The notes beneath the pieces were generated by a model. It was given only the letters and a program-made list of their open reading frames with translations, was not told where the DNA came from and made no database searches. A program made the translations under genes and the position numbers. DNA of 64,000 nt from Psychrobium sp. MM17-31 (GTDB lineage Bacteria > Pseudomonadota > Gammaproteobacteria > Enterobacterales > Psychrobiaceae): assembly GCF_022347785.1 (NCBI RefSeq), contig NZ_JAKRGA010000002.1:124001-188000 (forward strand), in the 5' to 3' direction. Shown here piece by piece: positions 44,050 to 53,585 of the stretch (its first letter is position 1; each line of letters starts with the position of its first letter).

Positions 44050-46863
44050 TTATTTAATTGTTAACGCAGCGTCAACTAAATCTAGTTGTTGCTGTTTGTG
44101 CATAGCTGGGTAACCACACGCTGGTGCAGCTGAAGCAGCACGACCTGCATAAGTCAGGTTGGCCCCTTTTGGAATTGCATTCCAGAAGTGGTGCTGGCTA
44201 CAGTACCAAGCGCCTTGGTTTTGTGGCTCTTCTTGACACCAAACAAAATCTGTCACGTGGCTGTATTGCTCTAATAACGCATCAACTTCATCGTGTGGGA
44301 ACGGGTATAGTTGCTCAACACGAATAATAGCGATGTTATTAAGCTTATCTTCACGGCGTTTTTGCAGCAGTTCGTAGTAAACCTTACCACTACAGAACAC
44401 AACGCGTTCCACTTGCTTAGGATCGATCTCATCAATCTCACCGATAACGTTCTGGAAAGAACCTTCAGCTAGCTCTTCTAATGAAGAAACACACAGTGGA
44501 TGACGCAATAATGACTTAGGCGTCATTACTACCAATGGACGACGCATTGGGCGAACCACTTGGCGACGTAACATGTGATAGATTTGCGCTGGCGTTGATG
44601 GAATTACCACCTGCATATTGTGATCGGCACAAAGCTGTAAGAAGCGCTCTAAACGAGCCGATGAATGCTCAGGACCTTGGCCTTCATAACCGTGTGGTAA
44701 TAGCATAGTTAGACCACATAAACGGCCCCACTTTTGCTCACCCGATGAAATGAATTGGTCAAATACCACTTGGGCACAGTTAGCGAAATCACCAAATTGT
44801 GCTTCCCAAATGTTTAGACCAGCCGGCTCAGCTGTGGTGTAACCGTATTCGAAGGCTACTACTGAGTTTTCAGATAGCACAGAGTCGAATAAACGGAATT
44901 TACCTTGATCTTCAGATAAATTCTTAAGCGGCACATAAGTCGACGCATCGTTTTGGTTATGTAGCACTGCATGGCGGTGGAAGAAAGTACCACGACCACT
45001 GTCTTGACCGATGATGCGAACATTCGCTTTGTCGTTCAAAATAGTTGCGTAAGCTAGGTTTTCAGCAAAGCCCCAATCAACTGGTTTTTCGCCGTTAGCC
45101 ATAGTAACGCGGTCGTTGTAGATCTTAGCAACACGTGAGTGTAGCTTGTGATCTTCTGGGTATTCACACATCTTATGCGCAAGTGACTTAACCGTATCTA
45201 ACGGTAAAGTGTTGTCATAAGGGATGTCCCAATCGTGACCGATGTACGGAGACCAGTCAGTTGAATGAAGGGTCATTGGACGCCACTCGTCAACCACACA
45301 GTCACCGTGATCTAGACGATCGCGATAGTCATTAATCATGGCCGAAATATCACCCTGCTCTACTAGACTTTGACCTAATAGCTTGTCAGCGTAAATCTTA
45401 CGCGGGGTAGGATGACGTTTAATCTTTTGATACATCAATGGCTGTGTTGCATTCGGCTCATCGGCTTCGTTGTGACCGTGACGACGGTAACAAACAAGGT
45501 CAATAACCACATCGCGCTTAAACTTGTTACGGTAATCAACCGCAATGCGCGATACGAAAGCAACAGCTTCAGGATCATCACCATTAACGTGGAAAATAGG
45601 TGCCTGAACCATTTTCGCGATATCCGTACAGTACATAGTAGAACGGGTATCTTGTGGGTTGCTGGTTGTGAAACCAACTTGGTTATTAACCACGATACGA
45701 ATAGTACCGCCCACTTTAAAGGCACGTGCCTGAGACATGTTGAAGGTTTCTTGAACCACGCCTTGACCAGCAATCGCGCTATCACCATGAATGGTAATTG
45801 GCATTACTGAGCTGCCGTCACTACAACCTAAACGGTCTTGACGAGCGCGTACACTACCGATAACCACTGGATTAACAATTTCCAGATGAGATGGGTTAAA
45901 GGCTAATGCTACGTGCAGTGCACCAGATGGCGTTTCAAAATCTGAAGAGAAACCTTGGTGATATTTAACATCACCCGAGCCATTCATTTCGTCGTGGTTA
46001 CCAGCGAACTCGTCGAATAGTTCCGACGGTTTCTTACCTAGTAGGTTAACCAATACGTTTAGACGACCACGGTGTGCCATACCCAATACGATTTCTTTTG
46101 CGCCGTGCTCACCAGCTTTGTAAAGCACTTCGCGTAGCATTGGGATTAATGCACCACCACCTTCTAGCGAGAAGCGTTTTGCACCAGGGAACTTAGCACC
46201 TACGTATTTTTCAATACCTTCGGCACAAGTTAAGCCTGATAACAGACGTAGCTTTTCTTCTTTCGAGTATGCAGGTGTACTTTGCACTGATTCAAGTTGT
46301 TGTTGAATCCAGCGTTTCTCTTCTGTGTCTGTGATGTGCATGTATTCAGCACCAACACTACCACAGTAAGTTTGTTCTAACGCTTTGTGCAAGTCCTTGA
46401 GTTTCATTGAGTCTTTGCTTACCGCAAAAGAGCCAACGTTAAACTCAGTGTCCATGTCGTCTTTATCCAGATTGTGAAATGCTGGATCAAGCTCCGCCAC
46501 TTTATCACGCTGCCATAATCCTAATGGATCAAGGTTGGCGTGTTGATGACCGCGGAAGCGGTAGGCGTTGATCATTTGCAGTACTTTTACTTGCTTAGAA
46601 GCAGTCTGCGGATCAATTTCGCTTGCACCACCACCACGAATCTCTTTGGCAGCGCGACGGAAATAATCGCGGATTTTAGTATGATTTACTTCTTCAACGC
46701 CATCAGTTTCGCTGCGTGGTAGTTGCTCAAAAACAACACGCCACTCATCAGAAACTAATGTTGCATCTTCGAGGTATGCTTCATACATTTCTTCTATATA
46801 GCCCGCATTAGCACCAGCTAGGTGTGACGATTCAAGCCACTCCTTCATTATGCCTTCATGCAT
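44050..46863 (-). CDS. sucA: 2-oxoglutarate dehydrogenase E1 component
   Basis: Thiamine-diphosphate enzyme, 937 residues. LGMAHRGRLNVLVNLLGK, HGDSAIAGQGVVQE and the TPP motif GDDPEAVAFV..YRRHGHNEADEP are seen, as is the C-terminal LPHGYEGQGPEHSSARLERF. The C-terminus is complete. First gene after sdhB in the same direction. Confidence 0.97.
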   Translation of the reverse strand: MHEGIMKEWLESSHLAGANAGYIEEMYEAYLEDATLVSDEWRVVFEQLPRSETDGVEEVNHTKIRDYFRRAAKEIRGGGASEIDPQTASKQVKVLQMINAYRFRGHQHANLDPLGLWQRDKVAELDPAFHNLDKDDMDTEFNVGSFAVSKDSMKLKDLHKALEQTYCGSVGAEYMHITDTEEKRWIQQQLESVQSTPAYSKEEKLRLLSGLTCAEGIEKYVGAKFPGAKRFSLEGGGALIPMLREVLYKAGEHGAKEIVLGMAHRGRLNVLVNLLGKKPSELFDEFAGNHDEMNGSGDVKYHQGFSSDFETPSGALHVALAFNPSHLEIVNPVVIGSVRARQDRLGCSDGSSVMPITIHGDSAIAGQGVVQETFNMSQARAFKVGGTIRIVVNNQVGFTTSNPQDTRSTMYCTDIAKMVQAPIFHVNGDDPEAVAFVSRIAVDYRNKFKRDVVIDLVCYRRHGHNEADEPNATQPLMYQKIKRHPTPRKIYADKLLGQSLVEQGDISAMINDYRDRLDHGDCVVDEWRPMTLHSTDWSPYIGHDWDIPYDNTLPLDTVKSLAHKMCEYPEDHKLHSRVAKIYNDRVTMANGEKPVDWGFAENLAYATILNDKANVRIIGQDSGRGTFFHRHAVLHNQNDASTYVPLKNLSEDQGKFRLFDSVLSENSVVAFEYGYTTAEPAGLNIWEAQFGDFANCAQVVFDQFISSGEQKWGRLCGLTMLLPHGYEGQGPEHSSARLERFLQLCADHNMQVVIPSTPAQIYHMLRRQVVRPMRRPLVVMTPKSLLRHPLCVSSLEELAEGSFQNVIGEIDEIDPKQVERVVFCSGKVYYELLQKRREDKLNNIAIIRVEQLYPFPHDEVDALLEQYSHVTDFVWCQEEPQNQGAWYCSQHHFWNAIPKGANLTYAGRAASAAPACGYPAMHKQQQLDLVDAALTIK

Positions 46864-46993
46864 TTTTTGCCCTTATAAATTAGCCAAACGCTACAATTAA
46901 TTTCAGAAACCACCGCTACAAGTCAACTATCTCAATCGAGAATACTTATCATCTAGCGTAAATTCAATCAAAAATTTTAAAAGTTTCTAACGC

Positions 46994-47031
46994 AAAAATA
47001 GCCATACCTCCACGGGAGAATACGGCTATTT
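46994..47031 (-). terminator. Hairpin between sdhB and sucA
   Basis: Outer stem AAATAGCC / GGCTATTT with an inner imperfect stem; on the minus strand five T follow (with the stem T). It can terminate part of the sdh transcripts. 40 bases after the sdhB stop. Confidence 0.65.
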
Positions 47032-47073
47032 AATTCTTATTCTTTTATCAACCTAAGGTCAACAACCATACAG

Positions 47074-47784
47074 TTACACCGCGCGGTTTAACAGCATAGA
47101 TTTGATGTGACCAATGGCTTTAGTTGGGTTTAATCCTTTAGGACAAACATTTACACAGTTCATGATACCGTGACAACGGAATACACTGAACGCGTCATCC
47201 AACTCGCTCAAACGCTCATCTGTTGCTGTATCACGGCTATCGATTAAGAAGCGGTAGGCGTGAAGTAGGCCAGATGGACCGATGAACTTATCTGGGTTCC
47301 ACCAGAACGACGGACAAGCAGTCGAACAACAAGCACATAAAATACACTCGTATAGACCATCTAACTTGTCGCGATCTTCAATTGATTGTAAGTGCTCGCG
47401 TGCAGGCTGCTCTTTACCATCGTTAATTAGGTATGGCTTGATCTTCTCATATTGAGTGTAGAACTGGCTCATATCAATAATTAGGTCACGTATAACCGGC
47501 AGGCCTGGTAATGGACGTAAAACAATCTTGCTACCTTTAAGTGCAGATAGTGGCGTGATACACGCCAGACCGTTTTTACCGTTCATGTTAACGCCGTCAC
47601 TACCACATACACCTTCACGACAAGAACGACGGAAAGATAATGTAGGATCTTGCTCTTTAAGCATGATCAGGGCGTCTAGCACCATGATGTCAGAGCCATC
47701 TTCTAGCTCTAACGTGTAATCCTTCATGTAAGGCTTCGCATCAACATCAGGGTTGTAGCGATAAATTGAGAATACTTTTTTCAT
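47074..47784 (-). CDS. sdhB: Succinate dehydrogenase iron-sulphur subunit
   Basis: 236 residues with the start at 47784 (MKKVFSIYRYNPDVD), chosen because AAGGAGAGAG precedes it and the length is normal. Cluster motifs: CREGVCGSDGVNMNGKNGLAC-type 2Fe-2S, CILCACCSTACP 4Fe-4S and CHGIMNCVNVCP 3Fe-4S. Passes electrons from FAD to quinone. Confidence 0.97.
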   Translation of the reverse strand: MKKVFSIYRYNPDVDAKPYMKDYTLELEDGSDIMVLDALIMLKEQDPTLSFRRSCREGVCGSDGVNMNGKNGLACITPLSALKGSKIVLRPLPGLPVIRDLIIDMSQFYTQYEKIKPYLINDGKEQPAREHLQSIEDRDKLDGLYECILCACCSTACPSFWWNPDKFIGPSGLLHAYRFLIDSRDTATDERLSELDDAFSVFRCHGIMNCVNVCPKGLNPTKAIGHIKSMLLNRAV

Positions 47785-47794
47785 CACTCTCTCC

Positions 47795-49561
47795 TTAGTA
47801 TGTACGAGCTTTAGGTGGGAAGGCTTCGCGAGTCTTAGGCGAGAAGTTAACTTCACGCTTAGTCATCGTTTCTGATTGTGGGTGATAAACACTGTGACAT
47901 AGCCAGTTGTCATCATCACGCTCAGGGAAATCTTCACGAGAGTGAGCACCACGAGATTCTTCACGGAAGTTTGCAGCCATTGCCGTTGCAAATGCAGTTT
48001 CCATTAAGTTGTCTAACTCTAGACACTCGATGCGTTGAGTATTGAACTCTGCAGAGTTGTCAGACAATTTCGCGTTCTTAAGACGCTCACGGATCTTCTT
48101 AAGCTCTTCAAGACCTTCAGCCATTGCTTTACCTTCACGAAATACCGAGAAGTTAAGCTGCATACATAGCTGCATGTCTTTCTTGATTTGTGCAGGATCT
48201 TCACCGTCTTTGTTGTTTTCCCAACGGTTTAGACGCGCTAGTGCAGCATCGATGTCAGCTTCTGAAGCATCTTTGTGCTGTAGGTCAGATGTTAGGTATT
48301 CACCTAAGAACTTACCAGCGCTACGACCAAATACAACTAAGTCAAGCAGTGAGTTACCACCTAGGCGGTTTGCACCGTGTACAGATACACACGCAATCTC
48401 ACCAACAGCGAATAGACCTTCAACGATCTTATCTTCGCCGTCTTCGCCACGTGTTAACGCTTGACCGTGGATGTTAGCCATTACACCACCCATCATGTAG
48501 TGACATGTTGGTAATACTGGAATCGGCGCATCAACAGGATCAACGTGTGCGAATGTACGTGATAAATCACAAACACCAGGTAGACGAGATTCAAGTGTCT
48601 CTTTACCTAGGTGATCAAGTTTTAATAAACAGTGTGGACCTAATGGGCCATCTAAACCGCGACCTTCGCGGATTTCGTTCATCATAGAACGAGCAACAAC
48701 GTCACGAGATGCTAAATCTTTAGCATTTGGTGCATAACGCTCCATGAAGCGCTCGCCGTCTTTATTTAATAAGTAACCACCTTCACCACGACAACCTTCG
48801 GTTACTAGTACACCAGCACCAGCGATACCTGTCGGGTGGAATTGCCACATTTCCATATCCTGCATAGCACAGCCAGCACGGATAGCCATACCAACACCGT
48901 CACCAGTGTTAATGTGAGCATTGGTAGTAGATGCGTAAATACGACCAGCACCACCAGTTGCAAGTACAGTAGCGCGAGATTTGAAGTAAACTACTTCGCC
49001 AGTCTCGATGCTCATTGCTGTACAACCAACAACAGTACCTTCGTCGTTTTTAACTAAATCTAGTGCATACCACTCGCTAAATACGTTAGTTTTGTTTTTA
49101 ACGTTTTGTTGGTATAGCAAGTGAAGTAGTGCGTGACCTGTACGGTCAGCTGCCGCTGCAGTACGTGCCGCTTGCTCGCCACCGAATTCTTTCGATTGGC
49201 CACCAAATGGACGTTGGTAGATTTTACCGTTTTCGAAACGAGAGAATGGTAGACCCATGTTCTCTAATTCGATGATAGCTTCTGGGCCAGCTTCACACAT
49301 GTATTCAATAGCGTCTTGGTCACCGATGAAATCAGAACCTTTTACGGTATCGTACATGTGCCAGTGCCAGTTATCGTCGTGGCTGTTACCTAGAGCAACA
49401 GTGATACCACCTTGAGCTGATACTGTGTGTGAACGCGTAGGGAAAACTTTTGAGATTAACGCACAAGTTTTGCCTTCTTGTGAAATTTGCAATGCAGCGC
49501 GCATACCCGCACCGCCTGCGCCGATTACTACGGCATCAAATTCTAATACTGGAATGCTCAC
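47795..49561 (-). CDS. sdhA: Succinate dehydrogenase flavoprotein subunit
   Basis: 588 residues from a GTG at 49561, the same length as E. coli SdhA; GGAG lies eight bases before it. [14 protein letters not shown] is the FAD fold, SHTVSAQGG holds the covalent FAD His, and HPTGIAGAG and RGEGGYLLN the active site. One base after sdhD. Confidence 0.97.
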   Translation of the reverse strand: MSIPVLEFDAVVIGAGGAGMRAALQISQEGKTCALISKVFPTRSHTVSAQGGITVALGNSHDDNWHWHMYDTVKGSDFIGDQDAIEYMCEAGPEAIIELENMGLPFSRFENGKIYQRPFGGQSKEFGGEQAARTAAAADRTGHALLHLLYQQNVKNKTNVFSEWYALDLVKNDEGTVVGCTAMSIETGEVVYFKSRATVLATGGAGRIYASTTNAHINTGDGVGMAIRAGCAMQDMEMWQFHPTGIAGAGVLVTEGCRGEGGYLLNKDGERFMERYAPNAKDLASRDVVARSMMNEIREGRGLDGPLGPHCLLKLDHLGKETLESRLPGVCDLSRTFAHVDPVDAPIPVLPTCHYMMGGVMANIHGQALTRGEDGEDKIVEGLFAVGEIACVSVHGANRLGGNSLLDLVVFGRSAGKFLGEYLTSDLQHKDASEADIDAALARLNRWENNKDGEDPAQIKKDMQLCMQLNFSVFREGKAMAEGLEELKKIRERLKNAKLSDNSAEFNTQRIECLELDNLMETAFATAMAANFREESRGAHSREDFPERDDDNWLCHSVYHPQSETMTKREVNFSPKTREAFPPKARTY

Positions 49562-49562
49562 T

Positions 49563-49907
49563 TTACACTCTCCATAGGATAACAAGACCAGCAACTACGT
49601 AGCTGAACGCTGCCGCATTAAGTGCTAGTTGAAGAACAAAACGAAGGCCAACAGGTTTAACGTAATCCGTTAATACTTGCCATAAGCCAATCCAGATATG
49701 TGCGAGTAGTGAAAGCAAAGTAATAATTGTGAATACTTGCATTCCTAGGTTTGAAAATAGATCTTTCCAAACATTGTAAGTAACATCGTTGCAAAGGAAA
49801 AAACCAAGTAGGAAAATTGCATACAATGCTAAGTTAATACCGGCAACACGAATAATAATAAAGTCATGAACGCCACTGCGTCCTAGAGTTGCTGCATTGT
49901 TTACCAT
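49563..49907 (-). CDS. sdhD: Succinate dehydrogenase membrane anchor SdhD
   Basis: 114 residues, three membrane helices, starting [17 protein letters not shown] as in E. coli SdhD; ATG at 49907 overlaps the sdhC end by seven bases and has AGGGG before it. [22 protein letters not shown] contains the haem-ligand His region and the quinone-site Tyr/Asp. Confidence 0.95.
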   Translation of the reverse strand: MVNNAATLGRSGVHDFIIIRVAGINLALYAIFLLGFFLCNDVTYNVWKDLFSNLGMQVFTIITLLSLLAHIWIGLWQVLTDYVKPVGLRFVLQLALNAAAFSYVVAGLVILWRV

Positions 49908-50287
49908 AACCACACCCCTGCTAATACTGAAAGAATCACCGAAATTACCATAGATAGTTGAGCCGATTTGGTAGCTGAATCAAATTCTTCACCGTAACCC
50001 ATATCCATAATAATGTGGCGAACGCCAACAACGAGGTGGTATGCAAGAGCAGTTAGAGTGCCCCAGATAATGAACTTAGCTGCGAAGCTATCCAGAATAT
50101 CTTGAACGTTAGCAAAACCCATTGGGCTTGATAGCGACTCAGATAACAACCACATAAGGATACCCACAGCGAAGAACATAATAACGCCACTGATACGGTG
50201 TAAGATTGATGCGATTGCAGTTAATGGAAAGCTAACGGTCTGTAAGTCTAGATTTACAGGTCTTTGCTTTTTCACGATTGTGCTCAC
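49901..50287 (-). CDS. sdhC: Succinate dehydrogenase cytochrome b556 subunit SdhC
   Basis: 128 residues, three helices. KKQRPVNLDLQT and SILHRISGVIMF are standard; the haem His is in ALAYHLVVGVRHIIMD. GTG start at 50287. First gene of the sdh-suc cluster. Confidence 0.96.
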   Translation of the reverse strand: MSTIVKKQRPVNLDLQTVSFPLTAIASILHRISGVIMFFAVGILMWLLSESLSSPMGFANVQDILDSFAAKFIIWGTLTALAYHLVVGVRHIIMDMGYGEEFDSATKSAQLSMVISVILSVLAGVWLW

Positions 50288-50782
50288 TTAAGCTAAAAAT
50301 TGAGGCCCATTATTTTTATAAAAGAGAAAGCCTCTCGGCCTCCGACAAGAAATATTTTCAGTAACTAACACCCATTAATTACCTATCTTTCTCTTTGTTT
50401 GGTGCTTACGGATTGTGTCAAATCACCACAAGCCGTTAAATCCGACGAAAGTATACTGGGACTGTTACATAAATACAATTAATGTGAGCCCATTATTCGT
50501 GCTTTTTCGGCGTCTAATATAGACTAATAACCAACATCAGTTTTAACAATTTGGACACATTCCCTAATTAAGGTATCTATTAATCGCACATAACGGTCAA
50601 CAAATAAACACCGGTCGTACATTATTCGTCCATCACAGCACTAAAACACGCATTTGAATTGACAAGTTATGCAAATATTAGGTTAAATACAGGCCATTTA
50701 TTTATGTAGCCTGAATATTTATTGGTCAGATTGAATAAACTGATATAAAAAAATAGACAGAAAAATTACAGGAGCAAATCGT
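50288..50782. promoter_or_regulatory. Shared upstream region of sdhC and gltA
   Basis: 495 bases without a credible gene between divergent TCA-cycle genes. It is AT-rich and should carry both promoters and sites for global control. I could not define promoters or a specific regulator with confidence. Confidence 0.6.
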
Positions 50783-52069
50783 ATGACAGAGCGTCACGCT
50801 ACCCTATCGATCGACGGAAATGATCTTATTGAACTTCCAATTTCATCTGGTACCGAAGGTCATGATGTAATCGACATCAGCAAGCTTGGCAGCACCGGCC
50901 ACTTCACATTTGATCCGGGCTTTATGGCGACAGCCTCTTGTGAATCTGAAATCACTTACATCGATGGTGCCAAAGGCATCTTATTACACCGCGGTTACCC
51001 AATTGATCAACTAGCAAGCAACGCAGATTACTTAGAAGTTTGTTACATTCTGCTACACGGCGACAAGCCTTCACAAGCAGAATACAACGAATTTGTTGCG
51101 CTAATTAAGAACCACACTATGGTTCACGATCAACTAATGCAATTCTTCAAAGGCTTCCGCCGCGATGCTCACCCAATGGCTATCCTTTGTGGTGTTGTTG
51201 GTGCATTATCGTCGTTCTACCACGATTCACTAGACGTAAACAACCCACGTCACCGCGACATTTCAGCGATTCGTTTAATCGCTAAAATGCCAACACTTGC
51301 AGCAATGAGCTACAAGTACAGCATCGGTCAACCGTTCGTATACCCTAAGAACGAATTATCTTACTCAGAAAACTTCTTAAACATGATGTTCTCTGTACCG
51401 GCCGAAGATTACAAAATCAGCCCGACTATCGCTCGCGCAATGGACCGTATATTCACTCTACACGCTGACCACGAGCAAAACGCTTCAACGTCAACTGTAC
51501 GTTTAGCAGGTTCTTCTGGTGCTAACCCATTCGCGTGTATCGCTGCAGGTATTGCGTCACTATGGGGCCCTGCTCACGGTGGTGCTAACGAAGCATGTCT
51601 AAACATGTTAGAAGAAATCGGTTCAGTAGATCGCATCGAAGAGTACGTTGCTAAAGCGAAAGACAAGTCTGATCCATTCCGTCTAATGGGCTTTGGTCAC
51701 CGCGTTTACAAAAACCACGATCCACGTGCAACAGTAATGCGTGAAACTTGTCACGAAGTACTTTCAGAACTAAACATTGACGATCCACTACTAGACGTAG
51801 CTATGGAACTAGAGCGCATCGCCCTAGAAGACCCATACTTCATCGAGAAGAAACTATACCCGAACGTTGATTTCTACTCAGGCATCGTAATGCGTGCTAT
51901 GGGTATCCCTGTATCTATGTTCACAGTAATCTTCGCCCTATCTCGTACTGTTGGCTGGATTTCACACTGGAAAGAAATGCTAGGTCAACCAGGTCACAAG
52001 ATCGGTCGTCCACGTCAGCTATACACAGGTGCAGCAGCACGTGATTTCGTATCTGACGCGAAAAAATAA
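50783..52069 (+). CDS. gltA: Citrate synthase, type II
   Basis: Condenses acetyl-CoA and oxaloacetate. 428 residues, the hexameric, NADH-regulated type. Active-site segments are [20 protein letters not shown] with [10 protein letters not shown] (His), [14 protein letters not shown] (His) and [10 protein letters not shown] (Asp). AGGAG precedes the ATG. A strong terminator follows. Confidence 0.98.
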   Translation: MTERHATLSIDGNDLIELPISSGTEGHDVIDISKLGSTGHFTFDPGFMATASCESEITYIDGAKGILLHRGYPIDQLASNADYLEVCYILLHGDKPSQAEYNEFVALIKNHTMVHDQLMQFFKGFRRDAHPMAILCGVVGALSSFYHDSLDVNNPRHRDISAIRLIAKMPTLAAMSYKYSIGQPFVYPKNELSYSENFLNMMFSVPAEDYKISPTIARAMDRIFTLHADHEQNASTSTVRLAGSSGANPFACIAAGIASLWGPAHGGANEACLNMLEEIGSVDRIEEYVAKAKDKSDPFRLMGFGHRVYKNHDPRATVMRETCHEVLSELNIDDPLLDVAMELERIALEDPYFIEKKLYPNVDFYSGIVMRAMGIPVSMFTVIFALSRTVGWISHWKEMLGQPGHKIGRPRQLYTGAAARDFVSDAKK

Positions 52070-52097
52070 GCTTTAAACATTACGTTTAAAAACTGTA

Positions 52098-52130
52098 AGC
52101 CCAATTGAAAGTTTTCAATTGGGCTTTTTT
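52098..52130 (+). terminator. Terminator of gltA
   Basis: Thirteen-base stem AGCCCAATTGAAA / TTTCAATTGGGCT with T6 after it. Confidence 0.93.
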
Positions 52131-52464
52131 ATGCCCTAAACTTTTTGACGAAAGCTCACCAACAAATATTTAATCAATTTCACCAATTCAATTGGTACAT
52201 TTCGCTAAAACAGCATATTACCCCTCAGTATGTATTTATTAAGCCTTTGTTTTGTTTAGGTTAATATTAATTGGCACAAGCTATGCTCTTTGGCTGTAGA
52301 TTTATAACATTAACCTTTATCGATATTAGAAACTCACGCGAATAAATACGCCATCATTGAAACTTATTTGTTATACACAAATCGTAACAATGCCAGCGTA
52401 GATTTAAACGCTAAGAAATGAGTAACTAATTATTGGATTGGTATTAAAACAAGAGCACAGGATC
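52131..52464. other. Gap upstream of the RND efflux operon
   Basis: AT-rich with no supported gene. It must contain the promoter of the efflux operon. No regulator gene is adjacent. I see no clear operator. Confidence 0.5.
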
Positions 52465-53577
52465 ATGCAAACTACTACTAAAGCGTCAATTATCACCGCC
52501 CTTCTTATTACAGGCCTACTTTCTGGCTGTAGTGAATCAAACGCCAAAGACGAAGAAAAGAAAGAAAAAGAATTTGCGATCCCTGTCGTCACAGCTCAAA
52601 TCAAACAGCAACCTATTTCCTCCACCTATCATTCAACAGCCACCCTAGAATCGCGTGATGATGCACAGGTTATCAGCCGCGTAACAGGTATCGTTGAACA
52701 GCTTAATGTTGAAGAAGGCGACTACGTTGAAAAAGGTCAATTACTCGCGAAGATTGATTCGCGTCGCTATAAGCTAGCGCTAGATAAAGCGAATGCTGAA
52801 CTGGCGAGTATCAATCAAGAACTTAACCGTCTTAAAAAACTCGAATCTAAAAAGTTAGTTAGTCACGATCAAGTCGATAAACTTAAGTTCTCATTCCAAT
52901 CAGCTAAAGCTGCGCGTGACTTAGCAGCACTCGATTTAGAAGATAGTTTAATCAAAGCACCAATCTCAGGTTTCATCGCTAACAAAATGGTTAAAGAAGG
53001 CCACTTTAGCCAGTCTTACCAACAGCTGCTGCACATCGTCAATCAACAAGACTTACAAGCGGTGCTTTACGTGCCTGAAGCGCAACTGGCGAATGTAAAG
53101 CTAAAACAACAAGCAACCTTGTCATTCTCGGCCCTACCAAACCAAACATTTAACGCTCATGTTCGTTCGATTGCGCCAGTTATTGATAACAAAAGTGGCA
53201 CCTTTAAAGTCATCTTAGCACTAGCTAATAACCAATCACTCTTAAAACCGGGTATGTTTGCCCAAATCTCGGTTATTTTCGACACCCATCAAGATTCATT
53301 AACGGTGCCGTCAGATGCAATTATTCACCGCGACGGTCAACAATATGTGTTCGTGGTGAGCAACAACAAAGCCAGCGAAGTAGCAGTAACCACAGGTTAT
53401 GTCGAAGAAGAAATCACAGAAATTACTGGTGATATCGATAGCCAAACGCAAATTGTCATTAAAGGTCATCGCAATCTTAAAAATGACACGCTAGTAGAAG
53501 TATTGAACCAACCTAAGGCCGACGTTGAACCGTCAACGGAAGAAGCACAACCACAAGCTGTCGCAAAAGCGTCTTAG
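52465..53577 (+). CDS. RND efflux periplasmic adaptor lipoprotein
   Basis: 370 residues. Lipoprotein signal with LLSGC (Cys20). HlyD-type layout: SRVTGIVEQLNVEEGDYVEKGQLLAKID lipoyl part, a coiled-coil hairpin (about 95-140), then beta-barrel and membrane-proximal domains. The start at 52465 gives the classic signal peptide; the upstream in-frame start at 52438 does not. Links the inner-membrane permeases coded next to an outer-membrane channel coded elsewhere. Eight bases before the first permease. Confidence 0.92.
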   Translation: MQTTTKASIITALLITGLLSGCSESNAKDEEKKEKEFAIPVVTAQIKQQPISSTYHSTATLESRDDAQVISRVTGIVEQLNVEEGDYVEKGQLLAKIDSRRYKLALDKANAELASINQELNRLKKLESKKLVSHDQVDKLKFSFQSAKAARDLAALDLEDSLIKAPISGFIANKMVKEGHFSQSYQQLLHIVNQQDLQAVLYVPEAQLANVKLKQQATLSFSALPNQTFNAHVRSIAPVIDNKSGTFKVILALANNQSLLKPGMFAQISVIFDTHQDSLTVPSDAIIHRDGQQYVFVVSNNKASEVAVTTGYVEEEITEITGDIDSQTQIVIKGHRNLKNDTLVEVLNQPKADVEPSTEEAQPQAVAKAS

Positions 53578-53585
53578 GATTTGTC

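Noticed and set aside
41570-49057. Plus-strand frames across the suc and sdh genes
   Set aside because: Antisense shadows of highly conserved enzymes, without ribosome sites or family features.
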